Program-made: the position numbers and the translations under genes
Shown: one piece after another, positions 1 to 9,302 of the stretch
How positions within the stretch are numbered: position 1 is the first letter of the stretch
Layout of the letters: the number at the start of each line of letters is the position of its first letter
Assembly (NCBI RefSeq): GCF_020177055.1
Contig: NZ_JAIQXT010000005.1
Coordinates: forward strand, 186,001-250,000
Length of the DNA stretch: 64,000 nt
Direction of reading: 5' to 3'
Source of the DNA: Sphingomonas sp. R647
GTDB taxonomy: Bacteria; Pseudomonadota; Alphaproteobacteria; Sphingomonadales; Sphingomonadaceae
Notes under the pieces: model-generated
The model's database searches: none
What the model saw: the letters and a program-made list of their open reading frames with translations, nothing else
Told to the model about the DNA's origin: nothing

Positions 1-78
1 CAATTGCGTGAGCAGCAGCATGTTGCGCCGCCCCGCATCCGCCGGCTGAAAGGCGGGCTCAAGGATCTGCCGGTTCAC
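1..78 (-). CDS. N-terminal fragment of probable RegB/ActS-type sensor histidine kinase
   Basis: Only the first 26 codons lie in the window. A GTG start overlaps the SURF1 stop (GTGA), so translation is probably coupled to the cyo operon. The peptide ends in NMLLLTQL, which resembles the start of the first membrane helix of RegB/PrrB/ActS redox sensor kinases (an N-x-L-x-x-L-x-R-W pattern). A redox sensor kinase behind a terminal oxidase would make sense physiologically. No kinase motif is visible, so the identity is an inference from 26 residues and gene order; any membrane protein with a short cytoplasmic start would look similar. Confidence 0.4.
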   Translation of the reverse strand, partial: MNRQILEPAFQPADAGRRNMLLLTQL

Positions 79-788
79 GCGTCCTTGTTGGGCGCTACCG
101 CCACTTTGCGCAACACCAGCCAGATGGCGCCCAGCGACAGCAATGCCAGCGCGAACCAGGTCAACGCGTACCCCAGATGATTGTCGGAGAAGCGCAGCAC
201 GGTCAGTCCGCCGCGCGGCCACGCGCCCGGATTGGGCGCGGCATCGGCGTCGATGAAATAGGGGGCTGCGTTGTTCAGACCCTGCGCTGCGGAAATCGCG
301 GCAACATCACGCGAATACCAATTGCCCGCCGCCGGATCGTTGTTCCGGAGAAACCCGCCTTCCGGCTCGGTGATACGGAGCAGGCCGGTAACGGTAACCT
401 CCCCTGCTCCATTGCCTGCCGCGCGGCTGGCGGACTCGCGCCGGTCGGGCGGCACAAAGCCGCGATTGACCAGCACGGTGAATCCGCCGGTGTCGAGCGG
501 GGTCACCACCCAATATCCACTGCCCAGATCGCTCACCGCGCGCACCAGCGTCTCGCGGTCATGCAGGAAGCGTCCGGTAACCCGCACGCGGCGATAGGCG
601 TCCGCCTCGGCGCTGACCGCCACGTCCGGAGCGGGAGCGGCGACCGGCGCGGCGGTGCTGCGCGTCTCGACCGCGTCGATCAGCGCGTGTTTCCACGCCC
701 GCCGCTCGACCTGCCAGATGCCCAGCGCGACAAAGCCGGCGGCGAGCATCAGCAGCAGCGCCGCTGGAACGGCGCGGCGGAGCTTCAC
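75..788 (-). CDS. SURF1 family cytochrome oxidase biogenesis protein
   Basis: This 237-residue inner-membrane protein assists assembly of haem-copper oxidases, probably by delivering haem to subunit I. It has the SURF1 layout: a membrane helix at about residues 5-24, the signature GIWQVERRAWK just after it, a periplasmic domain, and a second helix near residues 205-227. A GTG start at 788 overlapping the cyoD stop (GTGA) is preferred over an upstream in-frame start that would run far into cyoD. SURF1 is best known for cytochrome c oxidases, but in alphaproteobacteria a copy often follows cyoABCD, so it probably serves the bo-type quinol oxidase here. Confidence 0.9.
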   Translation of the reverse strand: MKLRRAVPAALLLMLAAGFVALGIWQVERRAWKHALIDAVETRSTAAPVAAPAPDVAVSAEADAYRRVRVTGRFLHDRETLVRAVSDLGSGYWVVTPLDTGGFTVLVNRGFVPPDRRESASRAAGNGAGEVTVTGLLRITEPEGGFLRNNDPAAGNWYSRDVAAISAAQGLNNAAPYFIDADAAPNPGAWPRGGLTVLRFSDNHLGYALTWFALALLSLGAIWLVLRKVAVAPNKDA

Positions 789-1147
789 GGGACCTGCTGC
801 TCCATATGCTGCGGCATCATGTTGCTGTTGAGGTGATGCATGACCCACAGCGATCCGGCGAGCATGATGAAGATCACGATGATGGTGAACACGAGCGAGG
901 TCAGCGACCAGCCGCCTTCAGCCTTTGGCGTCATGTGCAGGAAATACACCATGTGGACGACGATCTGCACCACCGCAAAGCCCATGATGACCGCAGCCGT
1001 CACCCCGGCGCTGAGCGGCATCGTCATCACCAGCCAGAACGGGATCGCAGTCAGAATCACCGACAGGACAAAGCCGATCACATAATCGCGCAGCGTCGCG
1101 TGCGGCAGTTCAGCGGCCGCGTGGTGCTCGTCATGGTGCGCGCTCAT
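785..1147 (-). CDS. cyoD: Cytochrome bo ubiquinol oxidase subunit IV
   Basis: CyoD is the small accessory subunit of the bo-type quinol oxidase. The product is 120 residues with three hydrophobic helices (LRDYVIGFVLSVILTAIPFW, then two more), and residues such as VHMVYFLHM in the second helix that are typical of the COX4_pro family. A His-rich cytoplasmic start ([10 protein letters not shown]) precedes helix 1. The ATG at 1147 overlaps the cyoC stop as ATGA; a longer in-frame ORF exists upstream but lies inside cyoC. It is the fourth gene of the operon. Confidence 0.93.
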   Translation of the reverse strand: MSAHHDEHHAAAELPHATLRDYVIGFVLSVILTAIPFWLVMTMPLSAGVTAAVIMGFAVVQIVVHMVYFLHMTPKAEGGWSLTSLVFTIIVIFIMLAGSLWVMHHLNSNMMPQHMEQQVP

Positions 1148-1770
1148 CGCAGCATCCCCATCAGATAGACAAAGGTGAAGACGCCGATCCAGATGACGTC
1201 GAGGAAGTGCCAGAACATGCCAAGGCACGCGACCCGGCGCTGATTGGCGGGGATCAGCCCCTTGCGCCCCAGCTGTACCATCAGCGTCACCAGCCAGATC
1301 AGGCCGAAGGTGACGTGGAGGCCGTGCGTGCCGACCAGCGTGAAGAAGGCCGAGAGAAACGCGCTGCGCTGCGGCGTCGCGCCGAGGTGGATCAGGTGCG
1401 CGAACTCATAGAGCTCGATCGCGAGGAACGCCGCGCCGAACAGGCCGGTGACGGCAAGCCAGCTCTGCGTCGCGCGAACCTTGCCCATCTGCATCGACAG
1501 CATCGCAAAGCCATAGGTGATCGACGAAAACAGCAGCATCGCGGTGTTGAGCGCGATCAGCTTGAGGTCGAACAAATCCTTTGGCCCCGGCCCTGCGGCA
1601 TAATTGCCGCCCAGCACCGCGTAGCACGCAAACAGAATCGCAAAGATGAGGCAGTCGCTCATCAGATAGATCCAGAAGCCCAGCATCGTGCTGTGCCCCT
1701 CGGGGTGCGGATGCTCCTCCAGCTCGTAGAAGACGGGGGGCGCGTTGGTATCTGCGGTGATGGCGGTCAT
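1144..1770 (-). CDS. cyoC: Cytochrome bo ubiquinol oxidase subunit III
   Basis: This 208-residue integral membrane protein has five hydrophobic segments and the family pattern [17 protein letters not shown] near the N-terminus, [13 protein letters not shown] in the middle and [17 protein letters not shown] at the C-terminus. Length matches E. coli CyoC (204). It stabilises subunit I of the quinol oxidase and lacks metal-binding motifs, as expected. The start codon overlaps the cyoB stop (ATGA) and the stop overlaps the cyoD start, so the genes are translationally coupled. Confidence 0.95.
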   Translation of the reverse strand: MTAITADTNAPPVFYELEEHPHPEGHSTMLGFWIYLMSDCLIFAILFACYAVLGGNYAAGPGPKDLFDLKLIALNTAMLLFSSITYGFAMLSMQMGKVRATQSWLAVTGLFGAAFLAIELYEFAHLIHLGATPQRSAFLSAFFTLVGTHGLHVTFGLIWLVTLMVQLGRKGLIPANQRRVACLGMFWHFLDVIWIGVFTFVYLMGMLR

Positions 1771-3785
1771 GCGGCGGCTCCGGCGGCCAGCTGGCGGGTG
1801 CGCGCGTACTCAACCTCGGTGACGGTCGCCGCCGGGATGTGGAAGTCGCGGTCATAGTTGAAGGTGTGGATGATCGCGGTGGCGAGCAACCCGACGAACG
1901 CCGCGATCGCCAGCCACCAGATGTGCCACACCAGCGCAAAACCGATCACCAGGCTGATGCCCGACAGGATGATCCCGGCACCGGTCGGGCGCGGCATATG
2001 GATGTCGCGATAGCCACCAACCGGACGCTCGGCGTTGCGCTTCTTCATGTCGTACCAGGCGTCCAGATCGTGGATGCGCGGGGTGAAGGCGAAGTTGTAC
2101 TCCGGCGGGGGCGAGCTGGTCGCCCATTCCAGCGTACGACCGTTCCACGGGTCGCCATCGACCTTCAGCTCCTCGCGCTTCCAGATGCTGACCGCGAACT
2201 GGACCAGCATCGCGAAGATGCCGACTGCGATCGTCGCCGCGCCGATGCCGGCGATGATGAACCAGATCTGGTAGGACGGGTCATCGAACACCCGCATCCG
2301 CCGCGTCACGCCCATCAGGCCGAGGACATAGAGCGGCGCAAAGGCGAGCCAGAAGCCCACGACCCAGCACCAGAAGGACACCAGTCCCCACTTCTTGTCG
2401 AGCTTGAACCCGAACGCCTTGGGCCACCAATAGTTGATCGCCGCGAACAGGCCGAACAGCACGCCACCGATGATCACATTGTGGAAGTGCGCGATCAGGA
2501 ACAGCGAATTATGCAGCACGAAGTCAGCCGGCGGCACCGCGAGCAGTACGCCAGTCATGCCGCCGATGGTGAAGGTCAGCATGAACGCGATCGTCCACAT
2601 CATCGGCAGCTCGAACCGAATGCGCCCACGATACATGGTGAACAGCCAGTTGAAGAGCTTTGCACCTGTCGGGATCGAAATCACCATGGTGGTGATGCCG
2701 AAGAAGCTGTTGACGCTCGCCCCCGACCCCATGGTGAAGAAGTGGTGGAGCCACACGACGTACGACAGGATGGTGATGACCACCGTCGCATAGACCATCG
2801 AGGTGTAGCCAAACAGCCGCTTGCCCGAGAAGGTCGAGGTCACTTCGCTGAACACGCCGAACAGCGGGAGGATCAGGATATAAACCTCTGGATGGCCCCA
2901 GATCCAGATCAGGTTCACGTACATCATCGACGATCCGCCGAAGTCGTTCGTGAAGAAGTTGGTGCCGGCGTAGCGGTCGAGCCCGAGCAGCGCGAGCACG
3001 GCGGTCAGCACCGGGAAGCTGGCGACGATCAGGATGTTGGCGCACAGCGAGGTCCAGGTGAACACCGGCATCTTCATCAGGCCCATGCCCGGCGCGCGCA
3101 GCTTCAGGATGGTGACGATCAGGTTGATGCCGGACAATGTTGTCCCGACACCCGCTATCTGTAGCGACCAGATATAATAATCGACGCCAACGCTGGGGCT
3201 GTAACTGATCCCCGACAGCGGCGGATAGGCGAGCCAGCCGGTCTGCGCATATTCGCCGACAAACAGCGACACCATCGTCAGCGCCGCGCCCGACGCGGTC
3301 ATCCAGAAGCTGAAATTGTTGAGGAAGGGGAAGCTGACGTCGCGCGCGCCGATCTGGAGCGGGACGACATAGTTCATCAGGCCGGTGATGAACGGCATCG
3401 CCACGAAGAAGATCATGATCACGCCATGGGCGGTGAAGATCTGGTCGTAGTGGTGCGCGTTGAGATAGCCTTCGTTCCCGCCGAACGCCATCGCCTGCTG
3501 CAACCGCATCATGATCGCATCGGCAAAACCGCGCATGAACATGATGAGGCCGAGGATCATGTACATGATCCCGATCTTCTTGTGATCCACACTGGTGAAC
3601 CACTCTTTCCACAAATAACCCCAGAGGCGATATTTGGTCAGCAGCGCGATCACCGCCATGCCGCCGATCGCGACCACGGCGAAGGTCGCGATCAGGATCG
3701 GTTCGTGCAGCGGGATCGAATCGAGCGACAGACGACCGAAGATCGGATCGACCGACGGGACGGGATGCGCGGTGGGATCGGACAC
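1767..3785 (-). CDS. cyoB: Cytochrome bo ubiquinol oxidase subunit I
   Basis: Catalytic haem-copper subunit that oxidises ubiquinol, reduces O2 to water and pumps protons. The 672-residue protein is close to E. coli CyoB (663). Visible signatures include [15 protein letters not shown] (a low-spin haem ligand region), [12 protein letters not shown] (CuB ligand His and the cross-linked Tyr), [11 protein letters not shown] (CuB His pair) and [12 protein letters not shown] (high- and low-spin haem His ligands). The GHPEVY motif with glutamate marks an A-type oxidase. The family-specific N- and C-terminal extensions with two additional helices are present. It lies 9 bases after cyoA. Confidence 0.97.
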   Translation of the reverse strand: MSDPTAHPVPSVDPIFGRLSLDSIPLHEPILIATFAVVAIGGMAVIALLTKYRLWGYLWKEWFTSVDHKKIGIMYMILGLIMFMRGFADAIMMRLQQAMAFGGNEGYLNAHHYDQIFTAHGVIMIFFVAMPFITGLMNYVVPLQIGARDVSFPFLNNFSFWMTASGAALTMVSLFVGEYAQTGWLAYPPLSGISYSPSVGVDYYIWSLQIAGVGTTLSGINLIVTILKLRAPGMGLMKMPVFTWTSLCANILIVASFPVLTAVLALLGLDRYAGTNFFTNDFGGSSMMYVNLIWIWGHPEVYILILPLFGVFSEVTSTFSGKRLFGYTSMVYATVVITILSYVVWLHHFFTMGSGASVNSFFGITTMVISIPTGAKLFNWLFTMYRGRIRFELPMMWTIAFMLTFTIGGMTGVLLAVPPADFVLHNSLFLIAHFHNVIIGGVLFGLFAAINYWWPKAFGFKLDKKWGLVSFWCWVVGFWLAFAPLYVLGLMGVTRRMRVFDDPSYQIWFIIAGIGAATIAVGIFAMLVQFAVSIWKREELKVDGDPWNGRTLEWATSSPPPEYNFAFTPRIHDLDAWYDMKKRNAERPVGGYRDIHMPRPTGAGIILSGISLVIGFALVWHIWWLAIAAFVGLLATAIIHTFNYDRDFHIPAATVTEVEYARTRQLAAGAAA

Positions 3786-3794
3786 AGGCTTGAC

Positions 3795-4985
3795 TCAGCT
3801 TTCCGGAAGGACGGGAATATCGGCCATGGCGGTGCGCGCGGGCAGCGGCACCGACTGGCGGACGCGCGACAGGCCAGCGCCGGTCAGCGGGGCGCTGTCC
3901 ACCGGCGTGGGTTCGGGTGCAGTCGCCGCGACCATCGGGGTCGTGCAGACCGCCGCGACATAGCGCGTGGTGAGCGCCGGCAAGCTGCCGCGCGCTGCGA
4001 ACTTGTCATAGGCAAGGTCGCGGACATTATAGGCGCCGGCAAGCCCAAGGCCGCCCTTGGCATCGATCGCCATCATGTCGTGCATGCACATCTTGCCCGG
4101 CTCGACGCAAAGGTTGACGACGCGATCGAACAGATTGGGCTCGACCTGCGCGTAGCGCCGCACCGGCTCCTTTTCGCTCGGACGTTCGAGCTTGAGATAG
4201 GTCGCACGGTCGAGCGGCGTTGCCGTCCCCTTCACCTGCGCCACCCATGCGTCGAACGCGCCACGCTCCATGCTCTTTGCGGCAAAGCGCATGTTGGAGA
4301 AGCCTGCGCCCGAATAGTTGGCGGAAAAGCCGACGAAATTGCCGGGCTGGTTGAAAATGCCGTGCAGCTTGGTCTCCATCCCCGGCATCGCATAGATCTG
4401 GCCAGCCAGCGCGGGGATGTAGAAGCTGTTCATCACCGAGGATGAGGCGATGCGGAAGCGGATCGGGCGATCCACGGGCGCGGCGAACTCGTTGACCGTC
4501 GCGATGCCCAGTTCGGGGTAGATAAACAGCCATTTCCAGTCGAGCGCGACGACCTGAACCTCCAGCGGCTTTTCGCGGTCGGTTTCCGGTGCGCCCGGCC
4601 CCTTCCCCTCAGCGGCGGCGAGCGGGCGGTAGGGGTCGAGCAGATGCGTGCCGACCCAGGTCAGCGCGCCAAGGCAGATGATGATCAACAGCGGCGCGGC
4701 CCAGATCACCAACTCCAACTGGGTCGAATGGTCCCACTCGGGATCATAGGCCGCATCCTTGTTCGCCGCGCGGTACTTGAACGCAAAAAACACCGTCAGC
4801 GCCATCACCGGCACGATGATCAACAGCATCAGCGCGGTGGAGATCATCACCAGATTGCCCTGTTGCCGCGCCACTTCACCGGCGGGGTCGAGGACGATCA
4901 GCCCGCAGCCGGACAACAGCGGCAGCAACGCAAGCGTGAGCAGGGGCCGGAGGCGATGGCGGACTCGGATGGGGTTCTGGGCCAT
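3795..4985 (-). CDS. cyoA: Cytochrome bo ubiquinol oxidase subunit II, lipoprotein
   Basis: First gene of the cyo operon. The 396-residue product has a lipoprotein signal with lipobox LLSGC (Cys27), two membrane helices at roughly residues 40-65 and 90-115, and a periplasmic cupredoxin fold. The sequence around GFSANYSGAGFSNMRF has Ser/Gly where cytochrome c oxidases carry the CuA Cys and His ligands, so it is a quinol oxidase subunit. The segment GKMCMHDMMAID is typical of alphaproteobacterial CyoA. At 396 residues it is longer than E. coli CyoA (315), with a Pro/Thr-rich C-terminal tail of about 70 residues of unknown use. Confidence 0.95.
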   Translation of the reverse strand: MAQNPIRVRHRLRPLLTLALLPLLSGCGLIVLDPAGEVARQQGNLVMISTALMLLIIVPVMALTVFFAFKYRAANKDAAYDPEWDHSTQLELVIWAAPLLIIICLGALTWVGTHLLDPYRPLAAAEGKGPGAPETDREKPLEVQVVALDWKWLFIYPELGIATVNEFAAPVDRPIRFRIASSSVMNSFYIPALAGQIYAMPGMETKLHGIFNQPGNFVGFSANYSGAGFSNMRFAAKSMERGAFDAWVAQVKGTATPLDRATYLKLERPSEKEPVRRYAQVEPNLFDRVVNLCVEPGKMCMHDMMAIDAKGGLGLAGAYNVRDLAYDKFAARGSLPALTTRYVAAVCTTPMVAATAPEPTPVDSAPLTGAGLSRVRQSVPLPARTAMADIPVLPES

Positions 4986-5022
4986 GATCGGCGCCTACGC
5001 CCCCCGCACCGGCGCGGACATA

Positions 5023-5035
5023 GGACATTTTGTCC
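5023..5035. promoter_or_regulatory. Short palindrome in the cyoA / MHS transporter divergent promoter region
   Basis: GGACATTTTGTCC is a perfect 5-bp inverted repeat around three bases, 38 bases upstream of the cyoA start and about 110 upstream of the divergent transporter. It lies where an oxygen or redox regulator could act. It is short, no factor is known to bind this exact word, and chance occurrence is possible. Confidence 0.25.
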
Positions 5036-5144
5036 AATCCCTTGATGCCCATCAATGCAGCACTGCGTTTCTGCTGCGGGAAGCCGACACTGACCCGCCA
5101 GAGTGATTCGCGCCGCGCCGATGCGGCAAGCCGGGAAGACTGGA

Positions 5145-6482
5145 ATGAGCGCCGACACCGTCCCAACGACCGAAGCCGAGCGCGACGCCCGCGCGGTCAA
5201 TTCCGATGGTCCGCGGGACGGGCACAAGATCGCCCCGGGCGAGATCGCGATCGGTGTCGTCATCGGGCGTACATCCGAGTTTTTCGACTTCTTCGTCTAC
5301 GCCATCGCGTCGGTGCTGGTGTTCCCCGCGTTGGTGTTCCCGCATCTCGATCCGCTGCAGGGGACATTGTGGTCGTTCGCGATCTTCGCGCTCGCCTTTG
5401 TCGCGCGGCCGGTTGGCACGCTGATCTTCACCGCGATCGACCGCGCCTATGGCCGGGGTGCCAAGCTGACCATCGCGCTGTTCCTGCTCGGCGGATCGAC
5501 CGCGGCGATCGCTTTTCTTCCCGGCTATGCCTCGATCGGCGTGGGATCGGCGCTGCTGCTCGCGCTGTTCCGCATGGGGCAGGGCGTTGCGCTGGGCGGG
5601 TCGTGGGACGGCCTCGCCTCGCTGCTCGCGCTCAACGCGCCAGAGGGCAAGCGCGGCTGGTACGCGATGATCCCCCAGCTCGGCGCACCGCTCGGCCTGA
5701 TCGTCGCCAGCCTGCTCTTCATGTTCCTGATCGCCGCCCTGCCCGCGCAGGATTTCCTCGACTGGGGCTGGCGCTACCCCTTCTTCGTCGCCTTTGCGAT
5801 CAACGTGGTGGCGCTGTTCGCCCGCCTGCGCATCGTGGTGACGCCGGACTATGCGACCTTGTTCGAGCGGCGCGAGCTTCAGCCCGCGCCGATGGTCGAA
5901 ACGATCCGGTCGAACTGGCGCACGATCATCCTCGGCGCCTTCGCCCCGCTGGCGAGCTTTGCCATGTTCCACATGGTGACCGTGTTCCCGCTGTCGTGGG
6001 TGTTCCTCTACACCGAGGAATCACCGGTCCGCTTCCTCGCGATCGAGGCAGTCGCGGCGGCGCTTGGCGTCGGCGCGATCGTCGCTTCGGGCTATCTCGC
6101 GGACCGCGTGGGTCGCCGCACCGTGCTCGCCGCCACCGCTGCCGCAATCGCCGCGTTCAGCGGCTTCGCGCCGCAGTTGCTCGAAATGGGCGAGGCGGGC
6201 GAGGCAGCATTCATGCTGCTCGGCTTCGTGCTGCTTGGCCTGACGTTCGGCCAGTCGTCGGGCGCGCTGTCGGCCAGCTTCCAGCAGCGCTACCGCTACA
6301 CCGGTTCTGCCCTGACCGCCGATCTCGCCTGGCTGTTCGGCGCCGGCTTCGCGCCGCTCGCCGCATTGTGGCTGTCGTCGGAGTTCGGATTGCTTGCAGC
6401 GGGTGCCTATCTGCTCTCGGGCGCGATCGGGACGCTGGTAGCGCTGTGGCTCAACCGCGAGCTGGCGCGCACGATCGATTGA
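5145..6482 (+). CDS. MFS transporter, metabolite:H+ symporter (MHS) type
   Basis: A 445-residue major facilitator with about 12 hydrophobic segments. Helix 1, SEFFDFFVYAIASVLVFP, is characteristic of the metabolite:H+ symporter group (shikimate, proline/betaine and citrate transporters), and the loop after helix 2 (FVARPVGTLIFTAIDRAYGR) is the MHS form of the MFS signature. The substrate cannot be read from the sequence. The ATG at 5145 has GGAAG seven bases upstream, better than two in-frame starts further out. It is divergent from cyoA and convergent with the PilZ gene, so it is probably a single-gene unit. Confidence 0.85.
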   Translation: MSADTVPTTEAERDARAVNSDGPRDGHKIAPGEIAIGVVIGRTSEFFDFFVYAIASVLVFPALVFPHLDPLQGTLWSFAIFALAFVARPVGTLIFTAIDRAYGRGAKLTIALFLLGGSTAAIAFLPGYASIGVGSALLLALFRMGQGVALGGSWDGLASLLALNAPEGKRGWYAMIPQLGAPLGLIVASLLFMFLIAALPAQDFLDWGWRYPFFVAFAINVVALFARLRIVVTPDYATLFERRELQPAPMVETIRSNWRTIILGAFAPLASFAMFHMVTVFPLSWVFLYTEESPVRFLAIEAVAAALGVGAIVASGYLADRVGRRTVLAATAAAIAAFSGFAPQLLEMGEAGEAAFMLLGFVLLGLTFGQSSGALSASFQQRYRYTGSALTADLAWLFGAGFAPLAALWLSSEFGLLAAGAYLLSGAIGTLVALWLNRELARTID

Positions 6483-6488
6483 GCGCGG

Positions 6489-7133
6489 TCACGCGGCGCG
6501 GACAGCTCCCTGTTCCGCGCCGTGGGTCGCAATCCATTGGGCGACGAGCGCCAGCCGAAGCGGATTGGTAAAGACCAGCCCGATCCGCTCACCGCGCACC
6601 CAGCGCACATGCGCGCCGAGCGTGCCGATGCCCGCGATGTCAATCTCCGCCCCCTGCCCCAGTTCCACCGGCAGATCGGTTTCGACCTTCGCCCCGCCCT
6701 GCGACAGGTCGATCAGCGGGACGAGGTGCCACACCGCACCGATGCGCAAGCGCGCGCGCAGTGCCGTGGTGACGCGCGGGCAGCGCGGAAGCTGGTCGGG
6801 CAGCAGCACATTGTGGGTGTGGAGATAGGCGTGGACGTCGATCGGATCGTCAAACGCGATCCCCGCCTGCCCCGCCTGCGCCCAGCGCACCACCCCGGTA
6901 ATCGGATCGCACACCTTCGGCTCGATCCGCACGCGCATCCCCGGTTCGAGCGGCGCGTAGATTTCCAGCATCATCCCGCCCGCGCCGATGTTGCGGATCA
7001 GACAGAGATGCTGCGTACCCTGTTCGGTGAGCAGGCGTGCGACCTGGAACAAGGTGGTGGTGCGGTCATCGGCGCGGCGATCGTCGTCCTGATGCAGCGC
7101 GACGTCCGACAGTTCTTCCGCATTCACGGGCAT
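6489..7133 (-). CDS. Tandem PilZ-domain protein
   Basis: This 214-residue soluble protein consists of two PilZ-like beta-barrel modules. The first, at about residues 15-105, carries DDRRADDRTTT followed by LIRNIGAGGMMLE; the second, about residues 110-205, carries RLRIGAVWH and LIDLSQGGAKVE. The D/N-x-S/G-x-x-G patterns are PilZ signatures for cyclic di-GMP binding; the RxxxR arm is only partly preserved (DDRRADDR in the first, none clear in the second). Tandem PilZ proteins of this kind are common in sphingomonads. The start at 7133 (MPVNAEE) is chosen because the ORF upstream reads as non-coding, Arg-rich sequence. Function is likely c-di-GMP sensing, target unknown. Confidence 0.8.
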   Translation of the reverse strand: MPVNAEELSDVALHQDDDRRADDRTTTLFQVARLLTEQGTQHLCLIRNIGAGGMMLEIYAPLEPGMRVRIEPKVCDPITGVVRWAQAGQAGIAFDDPIDVHAYLHTHNVLLPDQLPRCPRVTTALRARLRIGAVWHLVPLIDLSQGGAKVETDLPVELGQGAEIDIAGIGTLGAHVRWVRGERIGLVFTNPLRLALVAQWIATHGAEQGAVRAA

Positions 7134-7373
7134 TCCTCCCGCGAGCAGCCATTTGCCGAAAGAAAGAGTGCTCGCAGCTCCAGCTCCGGGCCCATGATAC
7201 CCCGGCCACTGGCGTACCCGAACTATCGATAGCGAAACGTCACCCGACCTGCTCAATGGCGCGTTAGTCACAGTTGAGGGCGGGACCAGGGTGACCGTTT
7301 CCCGACGCGTGTCGCGGGTTCGACGCGATCGTCCTTGACAACCGCCCGCAAACCTTCGATTTCGACGCGCCTC
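7134..7373. other. Intergenic region before tRNA-Gly
   Basis: About 240 bases between the PilZ gene and tRNA-Gly hold no convincing ORF. The region should contain the PilZ promoter (minus) and the tRNA promoter (plus). The word CTATCGATAG near 7225 is a 10-bp palindrome of unknown meaning. Confidence 0.4.
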
Positions 7374-7447
7374 GCGGGTGTAGCTCAATGGCAGAGCAGG
7401 AGCTTCCCAAGCTCACGACGAGGGTTCGATTCCCTTCACCCGCTCCA
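7374..7447 (+). tRNA. tRNA-Gly (anticodon CCC)
   Basis: The sequence folds as a complete cloverleaf: acceptor GCGGGTG pairs with CACCCGC, the D stem is GCTC/GAGC, the anticodon loop TTCCCAA gives anticodon CCC, and the T arm is AGGGTTCGATTCCCT. The CCA end is encoded (7445-7447). The anticodon arm closely resembles that of E. coli glyU, which also reads GGG. Confidence 0.95.
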
Positions 7448-7461
7448 GTTTCTCTACAGCA

Positions 7462-9285
7462 TCACTCCACCGTCACCGACTTGGCGAGGTTACGCGGCTG
7501 ATCGACGTCCGTGCCCTTGGCCACCGCGACATGGTAGGCGAGCAGCTGCACCGGCACCGCATAGACGATCGGTGAGATCAGCGGGTGGACGCGGGGCATC
7601 TCGATCGTCGCGAGGCAATTCTCGCCCGCGGCCGCGATCCCCTCGGCGTCACTGATCAACACCACCTTGCCGCCGCGCGCCTGCACTTCCTGCATGTTGC
7701 TGACCGTCTTTTCGAACAGCGGCCCGCTCGGCGCGATGACGATGACGGGGACATTTTCGTCGATCAGCGCGATCGGGCCGTGCTTCATCTCGCCTGCGGC
7801 ATAGCCTTCGGCATGGATGTAGCTGATTTCCTTGAGCTTCAGCGCCCCTTCCATCGCCAGCGGATAGTCGGTGCCGCGACCGAGATAGAGGACGTCGCGC
7901 GCGCCGGCGACGCTGCCGGCCATTGCCTCGATCGCCTCATCGCGGCTCAGCGCGTCGTTGAGCGCGGCGGGCGCTTCGGCGAGGTGGAGGACGATTTCCT
8001 TCTCCTCCTCTGGCGTCATCCGCCCCTTCGCCTTGGCGAGGTTGGCGGCGAGCGCGGCGAGGACGGCGAGTTGGCAGGTGAACGCCTTGGTCGATGCGAC
8101 GCCGATCTCCGGCCCGGCATGGGTGGGCAGCAGCAGGTCGGCCTCGCGCGCCATCGTGCTGGTCGGCACGTTGACCACGGCGGCGATCGTCTGGCCCTCA
8201 GCCTTGGCATGGCGCAGCGCGGCGAGCGTGTCGGCGGTCTCGCCCGACTGGCTGATGACGATCATCAACCCGCCCGGCTCCATCACCGGGGCGCGGTAGC
8301 GGAATTCGGATGCGACATCGATGTCGACCGCGACGCGCGCGAACTGCTCGAACCAGTATTTCGCGACCATCCCGGCGTAATAGCTGGTGCCGCACGCGAC
8401 GATGGTCACGCGGCGGATCGCCGACAGGTCGAACTCGGGGATCGGCAGCGTCACCTTTTCCTCGAGCCGCTGGAGATAGCCGCGCAGCGTCTGTGCGACC
8501 ACGATCGGTTGTTCGTAGATTTCCTTCGCCATGAAGTGGCGGTGGTTGCCCTTGTCGATCAGCTGGCCCGATGCGCCCGAATTGACGATCGGGCGTTCGA
8601 CCGGATTGTTCTCGACGTCATAGACCTGCGTGCCGTCGCGGGTGAGGACGACCCAGTCGCCCTCTTCCAGATACGAAATGCGCTGGGTAAGCGGCGCGAG
8701 CGCGAGCGCGTCGGAGCCGAGATAGGTCTCCCCCTCGCCATAGCCGACCACCAGCGGGGAGCCGAGCCGCGCGCCGATCAGCATGTCGGGATGGCTGCGG
8801 AACAGGATGGCGAGCGCGAAGGCGCCGTGCAGGCACGGGAGCACCGCCTTGACCGCGGCGACCGGGTCGAGGCCCGCCTCGACCTGCTCGCTCACCAGAT
8901 GCGCGACGATTTCGGTGTCGGTCTCGCTCTCGAACACGCGGCCGCGCGCCAGCAGTTCCTCGCGCAGCGGCTTGAAATTCTCGATGATCCCGTTGTGGAC
9001 CAGCGCCACCTCGCCGGTCGCATGCGGATGGGCGTTGTTGGTGGTCGGGCCGCCATGCGTGGCCCAGCGGGTGTGGGCGATGCCGACCAGCCCGGGCAGC
9101 GGATCCTCGGCCAGCACCTTGCCCAGATTGACCAGCTTGCCCGATGCGCGGCGCCGCGCGATGCCGCCATCAACGATGGTGGCGATGCCGGCCGAGTCAT
9201 AGCCGCGATATTCCAGCCGCTTCAGGCCATCGAGCAGCCGGTCGGCAACATCGTCATTGCCCAGGATTCCAACGATTCCACACAT
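7462..9285 (-). CDS. glmS: Glutamine--fructose-6-phosphate aminotransferase (isomerizing)
   Basis: Makes glucosamine-6-phosphate from fructose-6-phosphate and glutamine, the first step to UDP-GlcNAc for peptidoglycan and lipopolysaccharide. The 607-residue protein starts MCGIVGILG, where Cys2 is the glutaminase nucleophile, followed by LEYRGYDSAG. The two SIS domains carry ISQSGETADT and LGRGTDYPLAMEGALKLKE, and the C-terminus is PRNLAKSVTVE, the usual closing sequence that carries the catalytic residues. Length matches the family (about 608). It lies 14 bases from tRNA-Gly, tail to tail, and near glmU, which works later in the same pathway. Confidence 0.98.
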   Translation of the reverse strand: MCGIVGILGNDDVADRLLDGLKRLEYRGYDSAGIATIVDGGIARRRASGKLVNLGKVLAEDPLPGLVGIAHTRWATHGGPTTNNAHPHATGEVALVHNGIIENFKPLREELLARGRVFESETDTEIVAHLVSEQVEAGLDPVAAVKAVLPCLHGAFALAILFRSHPDMLIGARLGSPLVVGYGEGETYLGSDALALAPLTQRISYLEEGDWVVLTRDGTQVYDVENNPVERPIVNSGASGQLIDKGNHRHFMAKEIYEQPIVVAQTLRGYLQRLEEKVTLPIPEFDLSAIRRVTIVACGTSYYAGMVAKYWFEQFARVAVDIDVASEFRYRAPVMEPGGLMIVISQSGETADTLAALRHAKAEGQTIAAVVNVPTSTMAREADLLLPTHAGPEIGVASTKAFTCQLAVLAALAANLAKAKGRMTPEEEKEIVLHLAEAPAALNDALSRDEAIEAMAGSVAGARDVLYLGRGTDYPLAMEGALKLKEISYIHAEGYAAGEMKHGPIALIDENVPVIVIAPSGPLFEKTVSNMQEVQARGGKVVLISDAEGIAAAGENCLATIEMPRVHPLISPIVYAVPVQLLAYHVAVAKGTDVDQPRNLAKSVTVE

Positions 9286-9302
9286 GGGGTCTGCTCTCGA
9301 CT

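Noticed and set aside
5030..6571. 513-codon Arg-rich frame on the plus strand
   Set aside because: Shadow of the MHS transporter gene in another frame.
9286..9302. glmS ribozyme or riboswitch upstream of glmS
   Set aside because: Only 17 bases separate glmS from the upstream toxin gene, so there is no room for the element.
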